A stretch of 64,000 bases of DNA from assembly GCF_003428875.1 (NCBI RefSeq), contig NZ_QQRS01000001.1, forward strand, positions 558,001 to 622,000, written 5' to 3'. A program made the position numbers and the translations under genes. Numbering within the stretch: the stretch's first letter is position 1; each line of letters begins with the position of its first letter. This stretch comes from Planomicrobium okeanokoites. Its GTDB lineage: Bacteria > Bacillota > Bacilli > Bacillales_A > Planococcaceae. Under the pieces are notes generated by a model, which ran no database searches, was not told where the DNA came from, and saw only the letters and a list, made by a program, of their open reading frames with translations. Positions 27,506 to 36,475 of this stretch are shown piece by piece.

Positions 27506-27525
27506 CTCTCCTTCCCGGAAGAAAG
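27506..27525 (-). promoter_or_regulatory. Hairpin sequestering the panC Shine-Dalgarno
   Basis: CTTTCTT can pair with AAGGAGAG across a CCGGG loop, masking the panC ribosome site. This is a fold by eye, not calculated. Confidence 0.35.
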
Positions 27526-27533
27526 CCGCATAT

Positions 27534-27566
27534 AAAAAGTCCTTCCCCCAAAATGGGCAGAAGGAC
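27534..27566 (-). terminator. Terminator-like hairpin in the panC leader (candidate attenuator)
   Basis: Minus strand GTCCTTC ... GAAGGAC with further C-G pairs inside, then TTTTT. It ends 36 bases before the panC start codon, downstream of a predicted promoter, so it would cut the panCD transcript unless controlled. Confidence 0.6.
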
Positions 27567-27643
27567 AGAAAATGTTTGACTTCATTTCTTCCGTCCCTGT
27601 CATGCAATAGATCAAGGCAGATTCATAGGTTTTAAGTTAAAGC

Positions 27644-27687
27644 TTTTTTTACCGGTGCAGTTCTTCATCAGATACTGCCCGTTAAAA
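27644..27687 (-). promoter_or_regulatory. Structured 5' leader hairpin upstream of panC, possible pan-type regulatory RNA
   Basis: On the minus strand CGG-GCAGT pairs with ACTGC-A-CCG, leaving a bulged A and a 12-base loop; outside it TTTTTA can pair with TAAAAA around an A/G mismatch. It begins at the predicted transcription start. A stem with bulged adenosines ahead of pantothenate genes recalls the published pan RNA motif, but I cannot verify a match. Confidence 0.4.
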
Positions 27688-27689
27688 AC

Positions 27690-27719
27690 ACTATAGCAGA
27701 AGATGCTGCCAAAAAACAA
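27690..27719 (-). promoter_or_regulatory. Predicted panCD promoter
   Basis: -35 TTGTTT (27719-27714), an 18-bp spacer and -10 TATAGT (27695-27690), just after the birA stop. The start point would be near 27683. Confidence 0.55.
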
Positions 27720-27722
27720 TTA

Positions 27723-28706
27723 TCATTTCTCCATTTCGATGTCCGCTGAATAAATGCCATGCAGCTTGCCATCAGCTGTCCGGAGCTGAAGTACGCCATC
27801 CTCGGTGATGCCTTCAGCAATCCCTTCCAGCGTCTCTTTTGCCATGCGGGCACGGACCTTTCGCCCAATTGTTGTGGAATAGCTTTCCCACATCAGCTTC
27901 AAAACGCCAAAACCTTCTTTTACATAAATTTCCGTATACTGTTCCAAATAGAATAGGATTGATCGAACAAGCTCCTGACGGCTGACATGGCCGCCGGATT
28001 CCATTTTCAGTGAGGTGGCGATATCCCTGACTTCATCACTGAAATCCGCGGGTTCCTGATTGGCATTCAGCCCTATCCCGATAATCAATGCCTGGATTCC
28101 ATCAGCATCCGATTGCAGCTCTGTCAATATGCCGGTACATTTCTTTCCATTCACCAGAATATCATTTGGCCATTTGATATCCGGTCTTAAGCCGGTGACT
28201 TCCTCAATTGCCCTGACAACGGCTACTGCTGCTATCAAAGTGAATTGTGGAGCGCGCTGAATCGGCACATCAGGACGCAGGATGATGCTCATCCAGACGC
28301 CCTTACCATATGCAGAATCCCATTTTCTGGCCATTCTCCCCCGGCCTGCAGTCTGTTCTTCAGCCAACGCCACGGTTCCGTCCGGAACTCCGGTTTGTGC
28401 CAGTTGGTGGGCAATGATTTGTGTGGACTCGCACGAAGCTCTGTATTCAATCGTTTTACCCAAGCGCTTAGTTTTCAGCAAAGGTTGTATTGTTGAAGCT
28501 TCAAGTGAATCCGGGAGGCCCATCAATACATATCCCTTCTTTTTAACAGAAGTGATCTCATAACCTTTTTCCTGAAGATCTTTTATGTGTTTCCATACAG
28601 AAGTCCTAGAAATACCGAACTCATCAGCCAATTGCTGACCAGAAACCGGTTCTCCGGAAGCTTCCATCAATCGCTGCGCCAGTTTATTCGTTACCGTTAT
28701 ATTCAC
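27723..28706 (-). CDS. birA: Bifunctional biotin-protein ligase / biotin operon repressor BirA
   Basis: 327 residues. N-terminal helix-turn-helix (about 20-60, GISRTSVWKHIKDL), central ligase domain with biotin loop GRGRMARKW (121-129) and KWPNDI, and a small C-terminal SH3-like domain. It biotinylates acetyl-CoA and pyruvate carboxylases and represses biotin genes. The GTG start overlaps the 3' end of cca by 23 bases, implying translational coupling. Confidence 0.95.
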   Translation of the reverse strand: MNITVTNKLAQRLMEASGEPVSGQQLADEFGISRTSVWKHIKDLQEKGYEITSVKKKGYVLMGLPDSLEASTIQPLLKTKRLGKTIEYRASCESTQIIAHQLAQTGVPDGTVALAEEQTAGRGRMARKWDSAYGKGVWMSIILRPDVPIQRAPQFTLIAAVAVVRAIEEVTGLRPDIKWPNDILVNGKKCTGILTELQSDADGIQALIIGIGLNANQEPADFSDEVRDIATSLKMESGGHVSRQELVRSILFYLEQYTEIYVKEGFGVLKLMWESYSTTIGRKVRARMAKETLEGIAEGITEDGVLQLRTADGKLHGIYSADIEMEK

Positions 28707-29817
28707 TTAGGAACCATTCCTTTATATTTTCTTTCTTATTTTCCAGTTCATTGAATATGACCTTCTGCTCTATCTCTTCGAGCAGTTCTTTCAGCCACGG
28801 GCCGGCCTTCTTGCCGCTCCAGTCCATCAGATCACGGCCATCAACCGCTAAATCCGATTGAGTTTGAATAGGCAAACCGCTTTTTTGTCGAGCCGGATCG
28901 CCGCCTCTGCCAGTCAATGCAGCCGCAAGCTCCAGTTGACGGAGCGTAAAGCGGTAGAAAGTCCATTGATTCCATTCTTCGATTGCTGCCGCTTCAAGAG
29001 CTTTCCCAAGAGTTTTCTTTTCCTCATTTGAAAGTTTAAAGCCAGCTAAAGCCGGCACTTCTTTTCTATTCCACCATAAAGCATATAGCCATCCGCTCAA
29101 TGGATCACCTGTCGGTTTAAAATTTTTCCAGTCCGTACGGAACAATCCGCCTGACGGAAGATAATCGGTTAGGCTTGATTGATTCATATAAGCAATGCTG
29201 CGCCTTGCATGCTGATTGGCCAGAATCTTATCCAACTCGATTTTTATGCGTTCGACTGCGATCATTTGAATGAGTGCCGCATTATTAGTGATAGCTGCCA
29301 GCGTCTGTTCTTCAATGGAAAAATTCAGCTGACCGGAAAATCTTATTGCCCGCAGCATCCGCAGCGCATCTTCCTGAAAACGTTCATCCGGTTGCCCCAC
29401 AGCCTTTATCAATTTTCGCTCCAAGTCCTTTTGGCCGCCAAATAAATCGACAAGCTCCAAGTCTTCCGTCATAGCCATGGCATTGATGGTGAAATCCCGG
29501 CGCTTCAAATCCTCTTCAAGTGATTTCACGAACTCCACTGAATCCGGTCGCCTGTTATCAGTGTAATTGCCTTCTGTTCTGAACGTCGTTACTTCCACAC
29601 CGCTGCCATTCATTAACACGAGAACAGTTCCATGCTGAATTCCTGTGTCCACTGTTCGTTTGAAAATCTCTTTCACTTGTACAGGTTCCGCTGAAGTCGC
29701 AACATCAAAATCCTTCGGGTTCTCGCCGAGCAGGAAATCACGCACTGCACCGCCGACGAGGTAAGCATCAAAACCGGAAGCTTTCAGTTTAAGTATGACT
29801 TCGATGGCTGTCTTCAT
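28684..29817 (-). CDS. cca: CCA tRNA nucleotidyltransferase
   Basis: 377 residues, class II. Head domain GGAVRD (22-27) and metal-binding Asp36/Asp38 in DFDVAT, neck [10 protein letters not shown] and [16 protein letters not shown], then helical body and tail. It adds and repairs the 3' CCA of tRNA. The start overlaps the bshA stop by 4 bases, with SD AAAGGTGAG inside bshA. Confidence 0.96.
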   Translation of the reverse strand: MKTAIEVILKLKASGFDAYLVGGAVRDFLLGENPKDFDVATSAEPVQVKEIFKRTVDTGIQHGTVLVLMNGSGVEVTTFRTEGNYTDNRRPDSVEFVKSLEEDLKRRDFTINAMAMTEDLELVDLFGGQKDLERKLIKAVGQPDERFQEDALRMLRAIRFSGQLNFSIEEQTLAAITNNAALIQMIAVERIKIELDKILANQHARRSIAYMNQSSLTDYLPSGGLFRTDWKNFKPTGDPLSGWLYALWWNRKEVPALAGFKLSNEEKKTLGKALEAAAIEEWNQWTFYRFTLRQLELAAALTGRGGDPARQKSGLPIQTQSDLAVDGRDLMDWSGKKAGPWLKELLEEIEQKVIFNELENKKENIKEWFLSEYNGNE

Positions 29818-30956
29818 TGCCGCTCACCTTTATTCAATAAACGTTCGTAGATATCTTCATATTCTTTCAAAATCCTGCTGGAATGGAATTTGGATGCTAC
29901 AATCTCGATTGCGCCAGCGCTTAATCTGTTGCCGAGTTTAGCGTTGCTCAATAACTCCACTCCGTGAATCGCCGCTTGTCTGGTATCGCCGAGTTCAACT
30001 AGATAACCATTTTTCCCCGGTTCGATAATTTCAGGGATTCCCCCGACATTAGTGCCGATGCCCGGCACACCGCAAGCCATCGCTTCCAGCATCACCAGGC
30101 CGAATGCTTCTTTTTCGGAAAGCAATAATTTCAGGTCACTAATATTATACAATTCAGATAAATTATCCCTTTTACCAAGAAACAATACATCTTCATCCAA
30201 TTTCAACTCTTTTACTTGTTCCTGTATTCCGCTCATTTCCGGTCCATCGCCTACCAAAAGCAATTTACTGGAGACTTGCTGACGAATCCGGTGGAACGTA
30301 TCAACTACATCCCCCACTCTTTTAACTTTACGGAAATTGGAAACGTGGATCACCACTTTTTCATCTTCCAGAATACCCAGCTCTTCTTTCAAATGAACGG
30401 CATCTTTTACTTGATATTCCCTTTCGTCCACAAAATTATAGACCGTTTCTATGCTTTGATCAGGATCGATCAGTTCGTAAGTCTGGTCCCTCAATGAATT
30501 GGAGACCGCTGTCACTACATCAGATTTTTCAATGCCATAGCGTATAGCTTCTTTTAATGATGAATCTGATCCTAGAACCGTAATATCCGTACCATGCAGT
30601 GTCGTCACGATCCCTATATCCGATTCTGCCATATGCCGTCCTAAAATCGCACACACAGCATGCGGAATTGCATAATGCACATGCAATAGGTCCAGGTTTT
30701 CATTTTTGATCACTTCTGCTATTTTCGTCGCCAGTGCAATGTCGTAAGGTGCATATTGAAAGACCGAATACGTATTGACGTCCACTTGATGGCTGAATAC
30801 ATTCGAATACATCCTGTTCAGCCTGAACGGTGTACTGGAAGTGATGAAGTGGATTTCGTGCCCTTTTTCAGCAAGCAGTTTGCCCAGTTCTGTCGCGACA
30901 ACACCCGATCCTCCGACAGTCGGATAGCAGGTGATGCCTATTTTCATTTTACGCAT
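29814..30956 (-). CDS. bshA: N-acetylglucosaminyl L-malate synthase BshA (bacillithiol step 1)
   Basis: 380 residues, GT4 glycosyltransferase with GT-B fold: [27 protein letters not shown] and [16 protein letters not shown]. It makes GlcNAc-malate, the first intermediate of bacillithiol. Start 30956 is chosen because AGGAG sits 8 bases ahead; a GTG at 30965 overlaps the site. It follows mgsA by only 11 bases: the deacetylase gene bshB1, which I recall between them in B. subtilis, is missing. Confidence 0.93.
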   Translation of the reverse strand: MRKMKIGITCYPTVGGSGVVATELGKLLAEKGHEIHFITSSTPFRLNRMYSNVFSHQVDVNTYSVFQYAPYDIALATKIAEVIKNENLDLLHVHYAIPHAVCAILGRHMAESDIGIVTTLHGTDITVLGSDSSLKEAIRYGIEKSDVVTAVSNSLRDQTYELIDPDQSIETVYNFVDEREYQVKDAVHLKEELGILEDEKVVIHVSNFRKVKRVGDVVDTFHRIRQQVSSKLLLVGDGPEMSGIQEQVKELKLDEDVLFLGKRDNLSELYNISDLKLLLSEKEAFGLVMLEAMACGVPGIGTNVGGIPEIIEPGKNGYLVELGDTRQAAIHGVELLSNAKLGNRLSAGAIEIVASKFHSSRILKEYEDIYERLLNKGERQ

Positions 30957-30967
30957 TTTTGACACTC

Positions 30968-31372
30968 CTATCCTCTGCGTTCCCGTATCAGGCGCCAGTC
31001 GACAAAGCCTTCTTTCAGGCCTTTCAGCAGCACTTCCGCAGTGCCCATATTTGTCGCCAGCGGAATATTATAGACATCACAAAGGCGGATCAACGCTGTC
31101 ACATCAGGTTCATGTGGCTGGGCAGTCAATGGATCACGGAAGAAGATGATCATATCCATCTCATCCTGTGCAATCATCGAACCGATCTGCTGATCTCCTC
31201 CTAATGGGCCGGAACGGAATTTATGTACAGGCAGACCTGTTTCATCAATGATCCGCTGGCCGGTTGTTCCCGTTGCATACAATGAATTCTCCATTAATAT
31301 CGGCTGGTAGGCGATTACAAACTGAATCAGATCATCTTTTTTTCGGTCATGCGCAATTAATGCGATTTTCAT
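30968..31372 (-). CDS. mgsA: Methylglyoxal synthase
   Basis: 134 residues. Start [12 protein letters not shown] with the phosphate/substrate His, TGTTG and [10 protein letters not shown] (catalytic Asp), [14 protein letters not shown]. It converts dihydroxyacetone phosphate to methylglyoxal, a glycolytic bypass. It lies 13 bases after dapB in the ypjD-dapB-mgsA-bshA-cca-birA operon; bacillithiol made by the next gene is the thiol used in methylglyoxal detoxification. Confidence 0.96.
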   Translation of the reverse strand: MKIALIAHDRKKDDLIQFVIAYQPILMENSLYATGTTGQRIIDETGLPVHKFRSGPLGGDQQIGSMIAQDEMDMIIFFRDPLTAQPHEPDVTALIRLCDVYNIPLATNMGTAEVLLKGLKEGFVDWRLIRERRG

Positions 31373-31385
31373 GCCATCTTCCCCT

Positions 31386-32186
31386 TTAGTCGATTATATT
31401 TTCCAAACCGTAAACCAAACTTTCAATTTCCATCACTTTATTGATGGACAATGCTACGCCCGACATGAATGATCCACGGTTAAATGAATCGTGTCTGATC
31501 GTCAATAGCTGGCCTTCTCCGCCTAAAAGGACTTGCTGATGCGCTACCAAGCCTGGCAATCTCACACTGTGGATTCGCATTCCGTCATAATTTGCGCCTC
31601 TGGCTCCAGCAATGGTTTCTTTTTCTTTCGGATGGCCCTGGCTGTGTGCTTCCCGTTTATCAGCGATCAAGTTAGCCGTTTTCATGGCAGTTCCAGAAGG
31701 CGCATCCAGCTTTTGATCATGATGCATCTCGATGATTTCTATATCCGGCAAGTATTTGGCTGCCTGTTCAGCGAACTTCATCATCAAAACCGCCCCTATA
31801 GCAAAGTTCGGGGCAATGATGCAGCCTATCCCATTTTGCGCGGAATAAGCAGAGAGCTCTTTAAGTTCCTCATCTGAAAATCCAGTGGTGCCTACAACCG
31901 GCCGGATTCCAAGTTCCAATGCTTCACGCGTGTGCTCGTAGACTGATTCAGGAGATGTCAGATCTAACAGAACTTCCGGTTTCGTTTCTTTGTTAAGTTC
32001 AGCGAGCTTCAAAAAAATCGGCACAGTAAAAGTTTGAGGAAACAATTTGGTATCCGCCAATGTTTCTCCGACTTCTTTATAGTCAAGAACTGAAACCAGC
32101 TCCATATTTGGATTTTTCATGACTGTATGTACGGCTTCCTGTCCCATCCTTCCACGCGCTCCTGCGATTGCAACTCGAATAGTCAT
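31386..32186 (-). CDS. dapB: 4-hydroxy-tetrahydrodipicolinate reductase DapB
   Basis: 266 residues. N-terminal Rossmann loop GARGRMG (9-15), active site [15 protein letters not shown] with His155/His156 and Lys159. Lysine and diaminopimelate biosynthesis. The start overlaps the stop of the upstream MazG-like gene by one base (TGATG), so it is coupled. Confidence 0.96.
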   Translation of the reverse strand: MTIRVAIAGARGRMGQEAVHTVMKNPNMELVSVLDYKEVGETLADTKLFPQTFTVPIFLKLAELNKETKPEVLLDLTSPESVYEHTREALELGIRPVVGTTGFSDEELKELSAYSAQNGIGCIIAPNFAIGAVLMMKFAEQAAKYLPDIEIIEMHHDQKLDAPSGTAMKTANLIADKREAHSQGHPKEKETIAGARGANYDGMRIHSVRLPGLVAHQQVLLGGEGQLLTIRHDSFNRGSFMSGVALSINKVMEIESLVYGLENIID

Positions 32187-32521
32187 CAGTTTTCATCCTT
32201 TCTGGTCCAGCGATTTTTATCTCTTGTATTGAATTTTTCCAGGACTTGCTCCAAGGAGTCCGTCAAATCGACATCCAGTGAATTTGCCATCGTGATTAAA
32301 ACGAACAGTAAATCACCCATTTCTTCGGAAATGCTTGCTTCCGTTTCACTGGATTTCTTTTTCTTCGGTCCATAACCGTGATTCACTTCCCTGGCCAGTT
32401 CGCCGAGCTCCTCGGTTAATCGGGCGATCATTTCCAGCGGTGTAAAATAGCCTTCTTTAAATTGCGATATATAATCATCAACATCCTGCTGCAAATGTTT
32501 CATTGTTTTTTGCTGTGCCAT
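32186..32521 (-). CDS. ypjD: MazG-like nucleotide pyrophosphohydrolase (YpjD)
   Basis: 111 residues, a single MazG/all-alpha NTP pyrophosphatase domain: metal-binding TEELGELAREV (Glu37, Glu38, Glu41) and SEEMGDLLFV (Glu67, Asp70). It probably hydrolyses non-canonical (d)NTPs. First gene of the operon with dapB; the SD GGAGTGTGAAG precedes it. Confidence 0.9.
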   Translation of the reverse strand: MAQQKTMKHLQQDVDDYISQFKEGYFTPLEMIARLTEELGELAREVNHGYGPKKKKSSETEASISEEMGDLLFVLITMANSLDVDLTDSLEQVLEKFNTRDKNRWTRKDEN

Positions 32522-32563
32522 ATCTTCACACTCCTGTTTTAATCGTAAAGAAAAGGGATGATG

Positions 32564-32592
32564 TTGTCAAAATCCTGTCCATAACCCATAAT
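32564..32592 (+). promoter_or_regulatory. Promoter of the YitT-family gene
   Basis: -35 TTGTCA (32564-32569), a 17-bp spacer and -10 CATAAT (32587-32592), 36 bases before the start codon. Confidence 0.7.
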
Positions 32593-32628
32593 ACAAGAGT
32601 TGAGCAAAAAGAATGGAGTTGACCTCAA

Positions 32629-33495
32629 ATGAAAAATCTACAAATTAAAAACATTTTCTTCATCTTATTGGGAGCCGCCATCTACAGTTTCGGTTTTGTT
32701 CACTTTAATATCCAAAACGAACTGGGTGAAGGCGGCTTCGCGGGTATCACATTGATCTTATACTTCCTTCTTAACTGGGACCCCGCATTGATGAATCTAT
32801 TATTGAATATTCCAGTTTTCTTTGTAGGCTGGAAGCTGCTTGGGAAAAAAGTGTTCCTTTATACCATCATTGGAACAGTTGCCGTATCAGTTTTTCTCAA
32901 GATCTTTCTTGTATATGAAATTCAGATTGACCTGGAACATGACTTGTTCCTTGCCTCACTATTTGCAGGAATTTTTGTAGGAGCTGGCCTAGGCATTATT
33001 TTCCGTTACGGGGGCACGACCGGAGGCGTCGATATCATCGCCAGACTGGTCCAGAAATACGTGGGATGGAGCATGGGGAAAACGATGTTCCTGTTCGACG
33101 CCGCAGTCATCCTTCTTTCATGGCTGGCATTTCTTGATAACCGTTCGATGATGTATACACTTGTTGCCGTCTTTGTCGGGGCGCGGGTTATCGATTTCGT
33201 GCAGGAAGGCGCATACTCGGGACGTGGTGCATTGATCATCTCCAACTCACAGGAAGAGATTGCGAGCCGCATTGCAATTGAAATGGACCGTGGAATAACG
33301 ATACTCCGCGGCTATGGCCACTTTTCGAAAGAAGAACGCGAAGTGCTGTACTGTGTAGTCGGAAGAAATGAAATCGTCCGATTGAAAAACATCATAAACT
33401 CTGTAGATCCTCATGCCTTCGTTTCAGTAATTGAAGTCCATGATGTCATCGGAGAAGGATTTACATTGGATGAACAGAAAATGCCGTTGAATTAA
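32629..33495 (+). CDS. ypjC: YitT-family membrane protein (YpjC-like)
   Basis: 288 residues. Five or six TM helices in the first ~190 residues (DUF161 halves with GEGGFAGITL and GGTTGGVDIIAR), then a cytoplasmic DUF2179 domain (about 200-285, SRIAIEMDRGITIL, VGRNEIVRLKN). Role unknown for the family. It is one of only three plus-strand protein genes here and is bracketed by a promoter and a bidirectional terminator. Confidence 0.85.
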   Translation: MKNLQIKNIFFILLGAAIYSFGFVHFNIQNELGEGGFAGITLILYFLLNWDPALMNLLLNIPVFFVGWKLLGKKVFLYTIIGTVAVSVFLKIFLVYEIQIDLEHDLFLASLFAGIFVGAGLGIIFRYGGTTGGVDIIARLVQKYVGWSMGKTMFLFDAAVILLSWLAFLDNRSMMYTLVAVFVGARVIDFVQEGAYSGRGALIISNSQEEIASRIAIEMDRGITILRGYGHFSKEEREVLYCVVGRNEIVRLKNIINSVDPHAFVSVIEVHDVIGEGFTLDEQKMPLN

Positions 33496-33509
33496 CGAAA
33501 TAGCAAAAA

Positions 33510-33541
33510 AAAACCGTTCCGATTTTCGTCGGAACGGTTTT
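33510..33541. terminator. Bidirectional terminator between ypjC and the YugP-like gene
   Basis: A 13-bp stem AAAACCGTTCCGA/TCGGAACGGTTTT, with A-rich left and T-ending right flanks, serves converging genes. Confidence 0.92.
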
Positions 33542-33548
33542 CTAGTTA

Positions 33549-34232
33549 TTACGAACGGTTCATGCTTGAGTAGATCAATAAAAGGCGGGCCAGTTCCAGA
33601 ACAGCAACTGCTGTAGCAGCCACATACGTCATCGCTGCAGCGTTCAATACTTTTTTCGCGTGAGGCTCTTCCTCGTTGCGGATTATATTGGCTGACAGCA
33701 ATTGGTCCATTGCTCTATTGGAAGCATTGAACTCAACCGGTAAAGTGATGATCTGGAAAATGACACCCATCGCCAATAGGACGATACCAATCAGCAAAGC
33801 CCCGCTGAGTTGCGCGAAGAAACCGATCATGATGAACACCCAGGACATATTGGATGAAATATTCACAAGCGGTACCAACCGGTGCCGCAAGCGAAGAAAC
33901 GAATAATCTTCAGCATCCTGGATTGCATGTCCAACTTCGTGTGCAGCGACCGCTGTTCCGGCTACAGATGCTTCATGAAAATTATTGCTAGATAAAGCTA
34001 CAGTTTTTTTAAGTGGATTGTAGTGGTCACTTAACATCCCACGGCTTTCAATAACCTTAACATCGTATAATCCATTCTGATCTAATATCATACGGGCAAC
34101 TTGAGCACCGGTATGACCGGATGTCGAACGCACTTTCGAATACTTGCCGTAAGTTTTTTTTAATTTAAATTGAGCCCATAAAGGCAGGATCAACAAGACT
34201 GCGAAATAGATGAGATATGAACCTAAGCCCAT
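33549..34232 (-). CDS. yugP: Zinc metallopeptidase, YugP family, membrane-bound
   Basis: 227 residues. An N-terminal TM helix, zinc motif HEVGH at 98-102, two further TM helices (~130-170) and a C-terminal TM. This is the arrangement of the YugP (DUF2227-type/peptidase membrane zinc) family. Substrate unknown. In B. subtilis yugP is elsewhere in the chromosome; here it occupies the place where I recall the sporulation gene ypjB. Confidence 0.88.
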   Translation of the reverse strand: MGLGSYLIYFAVLLILPLWAQFKLKKTYGKYSKVRSTSGHTGAQVARMILDQNGLYDVKVIESRGMLSDHYNPLKKTVALSSNNFHEASVAGTAVAAHEVGHAIQDAEDYSFLRLRHRLVPLVNISSNMSWVFIMIGFFAQLSGALLIGIVLLAMGVIFQIITLPVEFNASNRAMDQLLSANIIRNEEEPHAKKVLNAAAMTYVAATAVAVLELARLLLIYSSMNRS

Positions 34233-34273
34233 GATGTCCTAACACCCTTTCTTTACTATCTGTTGCCCTTATT

Positions 34274-34897
34274 TTACTTGGTTTGGTCAGTGTTGGTCAA
34301 CTGAAACGGCGTGGCCTTATTGAGCCAGGCTGCAAAGAAGGCGAATGCAATGCATGCAATCGACAACCAGAATGTAAAGTAGCCGATTTGATTGCTGTAT
34401 GCTGACAAACTGCTGTATATAGGCATTTGTCCAAAGACATAATCGATTACATCATTATGCAATGTCCAGACTGCAGCCAGTGACACAGCGAGCCATCCAA
34501 ACCGGTAATGGTCGAGATAAAGGACCGCCTGCAATGCCATGGCGAAATGTGAAACCACCAGCATCCAACCCAGCCAGCCAATATCCCCAGTCTGCCACAA
34601 CGTTAAAATATTCATAACCACTGCCCATAATCCGTATTTGATCAAAGTGATAAAAGCAAGAGCTTCAATCAGGCTGCTCCGTTTCCCGATCAGCCATAAT
34701 CCCAATACAATCGTGAAGAAAAGGCTGGCAGTTGGACTGTCAGGTACAAATATCAAATATTTAGGTTCAGTGATGGCCAGTTGCCATCCATACCATATGT
34801 AACCGTAAATGGTTCCGCCCAAATTCACAAAAAACAGCAATAACAGGAATGGCTTGAACATCAGCCAGGCGGACAATTTATTGACAAAGGAAAGCAT
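34274..34897 (-). CDS. ypjA: DUF1405 membrane protein (YpjA)
   Basis: 207 residues with about six TM helices, starting MLSFVNKLSAWLMFKPF. Start 34897 is set by AAAGGAAG upstream; the longer frame to 35074 crosses the qcrC terminator and is rejected. The conserved YGWQL and P-D-SPTAS segments fit DUF1405. Function unknown; its place next to qcrC is conserved. Confidence 0.85.
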   Translation of the reverse strand: MLSFVNKLSAWLMFKPFLLLLFFVNLGGTIYGYIWYGWQLAITEPKYLIFVPDSPTASLFFTIVLGLWLIGKRSSLIEALAFITLIKYGLWAVVMNILTLWQTGDIGWLGWMLVVSHFAMALQAVLYLDHYRFGWLAVSLAAVWTLHNDVIDYVFGQMPIYSSLSAYSNQIGYFTFWLSIACIAFAFFAAWLNKATPFQLTNTDQTK

Positions 34898-34921
34898 TGG
34901 ATTTCTTCCTTTCAAGATAGC

Positions 34922-34950
34922 AAAAAAGAGCCGGTTTCCCGGCTCTCTTT
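34922..34950 (-). terminator. Terminator of the qcrABC operon
   Basis: GAGCCGG-TTTC-CCGGCTC with TTTTTT on the minus side (and TTTTT on the plus side), 8 bases after the qcrC stop. Confidence 0.93.
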
Positions 34951-34958
34951 TTAGTATG

Positions 34959-35741
34959 TTATTCTGCTTCAAGACCTGAGATGAATTCTGCCATAACCTG
35001 CAGGTCTTCTTCTGTACCATCCCAAGATGGCGGCATGGATTGTACTCCGCCTTCTTCGATACCGTTGACAGCAATTTCAGCGATTTCTTCCGGAGACAAG
35101 CCAGTTCCTACAAGTGTAGGTCCGACAGCTCCTTCCAAATTATCACCGTGACAGCTGATACAAGCGGCACCTGCATATATTTCATATCCAGGATCGGATG
35201 TATCGATTTCAACTTCTTCTGTAATCTGGCCTTGAGCTTCAGCAGCTTCCCAGTCATGGTTAGCTACGGATTCCCAAGTAAGGAAGATGATTGAAGCGAT
35301 TGCCAAAAGCATGAAGCCTGTTGGAAGAGGCCGTTTTGACGGGCGTCTTTCCGGTCCGCGATCCAAGAATGGAGCCAAAGCCAATGCCCCGAATGCGAGA
35401 CCTGGAATAATGATGGCACCTACAACATTGAATGGGCCTGAAGCGAATTCGTATTTAAGTAATTGATATAAGAATAAGAAATACCAGTCTGGCAATGGAA
35501 TATAAGCTGTATCAGTCGGATCCGCCTGACCTTCAAGAGGTGACGGGTGAGCGACAGTCAAAAGCAGATAACCGATCAAGAAGACTGCACCAATCATCCA
35601 TTCTTTCAAAAGGAAGTTTGGCCAAAAAGCTTCTGTCTTGCCAGGGTATTCGGAATAATCTTTCGGGATATTCGGCTTGCGATGTTCCATTCCTGGTACG
35701 CGCGAATCCCCTACAAATTTCATCCCTTTTCCGCGATGCAT
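34959..35741 (-). CDS. qcrC: Menaquinol:cytochrome c reductase, cytochrome b/c subunit QcrC
   Basis: 260 residues. The N-terminal half is subunit IV-like (three TM helices, PDWY quinol-site motif at 84-87); the C-terminal half is a cytochrome c domain with CISCH (194-198) and axial Met in SMPPSWDG. This fusion is typical of the Bacillus bc complex. It passes electrons from menaquinol to cytochrome c. Third gene of qcrABC; SD GGAGGGG. Confidence 0.96.
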   Translation of the reverse strand: MHRGKGMKFVGDSRVPGMEHRKPNIPKDYSEYPGKTEAFWPNFLLKEWMIGAVFLIGYLLLTVAHPSPLEGQADPTDTAYIPLPDWYFLFLYQLLKYEFASGPFNVVGAIIIPGLAFGALALAPFLDRGPERRPSKRPLPTGFMLLAIASIIFLTWESVANHDWEAAEAQGQITEEVEIDTSDPGYEIYAGAACISCHGDNLEGAVGPTLVGTGLSPEEIAEIAVNGIEEGGVQSMPPSWDGTEEDLQVMAEFISGLEAE

Positions 35742-35779
35742 AGTGTCCCCTCCTTTAAAAATCCGTTAAGCCGCATTGC

Positions 35780-36454
35780 TTACAATGGGCCTGAAATACC
35801 CTGTCTCCGAATCATGATAAAATGCGCCGCAAGCAACCCAAGCAAAGCAGCAGGCAAGAAGAATACATGAATGGCGAAGAAACGGGTCAAGGTTTGTGCA
35901 CCAAGAATCGTAGAATCCCCGGCTAGCAATACTTTGATCATACCGCCGATCAATGGAACGGATGCAGCGATTTCGATACCAACTTTAGTAGCGAACAATG
36001 CTTTCATGTCCCATGGAAGCAGGTAGCCTGTGAAACTCAATCCAAGGATGACACCGAAAAGCATAACGCCTACTACCCAGTTCAATTCACGCGGTTTTTT
36101 ATAAGAACCTGTGAAGAATACGCGAAGCGTATGAAGGAAAATCATAACTACTACAAGAGAAGCTCCCCAGTGGTGCATACCGCGCACGATTTCTCCGAAT
36201 GCTACTTCATTCTGGAGATAATAAACCGACTGCCAGGCATTCTCGATATCTGGTACGTAGTACATAGTTAAGAACATACCGGATAAGATCTGAATTACCG
36301 TGATGAAGAACGTCAATCCCCCAAAACAATAAACGAATGCTGAAAAGTGGTGTGCGGGGTTTACGTGTTCCGGTACTTCATGGTCTGCAATATCACGCCA
36401 GATCGGCGTAATGTCCAGACGCTCATCAACCCAATCATATAACTTGTTTAGCAC
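35780..36454 (-). CDS. qcrB: Cytochrome b subunit QcrB
   Basis: 224 residues, cytochrome b6 type with four TM helices. Haem-ligand histidines lie in FSAFVYCFGG/MRGMHHWGAS and the paired HTLRVFFTG and AIHVFFLPA helices. It holds the low- and high-potential b haems of the bc complex. Starts 21 bases after qcrA. Confidence 0.96.
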   Translation of the reverse strand: MLNKLYDWVDERLDITPIWRDIADHEVPEHVNPAHHFSAFVYCFGGLTFFITVIQILSGMFLTMYYVPDIENAWQSVYYLQNEVAFGEIVRGMHHWGASLVVVMIFLHTLRVFFTGSYKKPRELNWVVGVMLFGVILGLSFTGYLLPWDMKALFATKVGIEIAASVPLIGGMIKVLLAGDSTILGAQTLTRFFAIHVFFLPAALLGLLAAHFIMIRRQGISGPL

Positions 36455-36475
36455 TGGTGTCGTACCCCCTAACTA

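Noticed and set aside
27499..27615. Longer panC start with a 39-codon N-terminal extension
   Set aside because: The extension runs through the leader terminator hairpin and is not like PanC N-termini; TTG 27498 has a strong ribosome site.
34898..35074. Longer ypjA start
   Set aside because: It would begin inside qcrC and cross its terminator; ATG 34897 has a good ribosome site.
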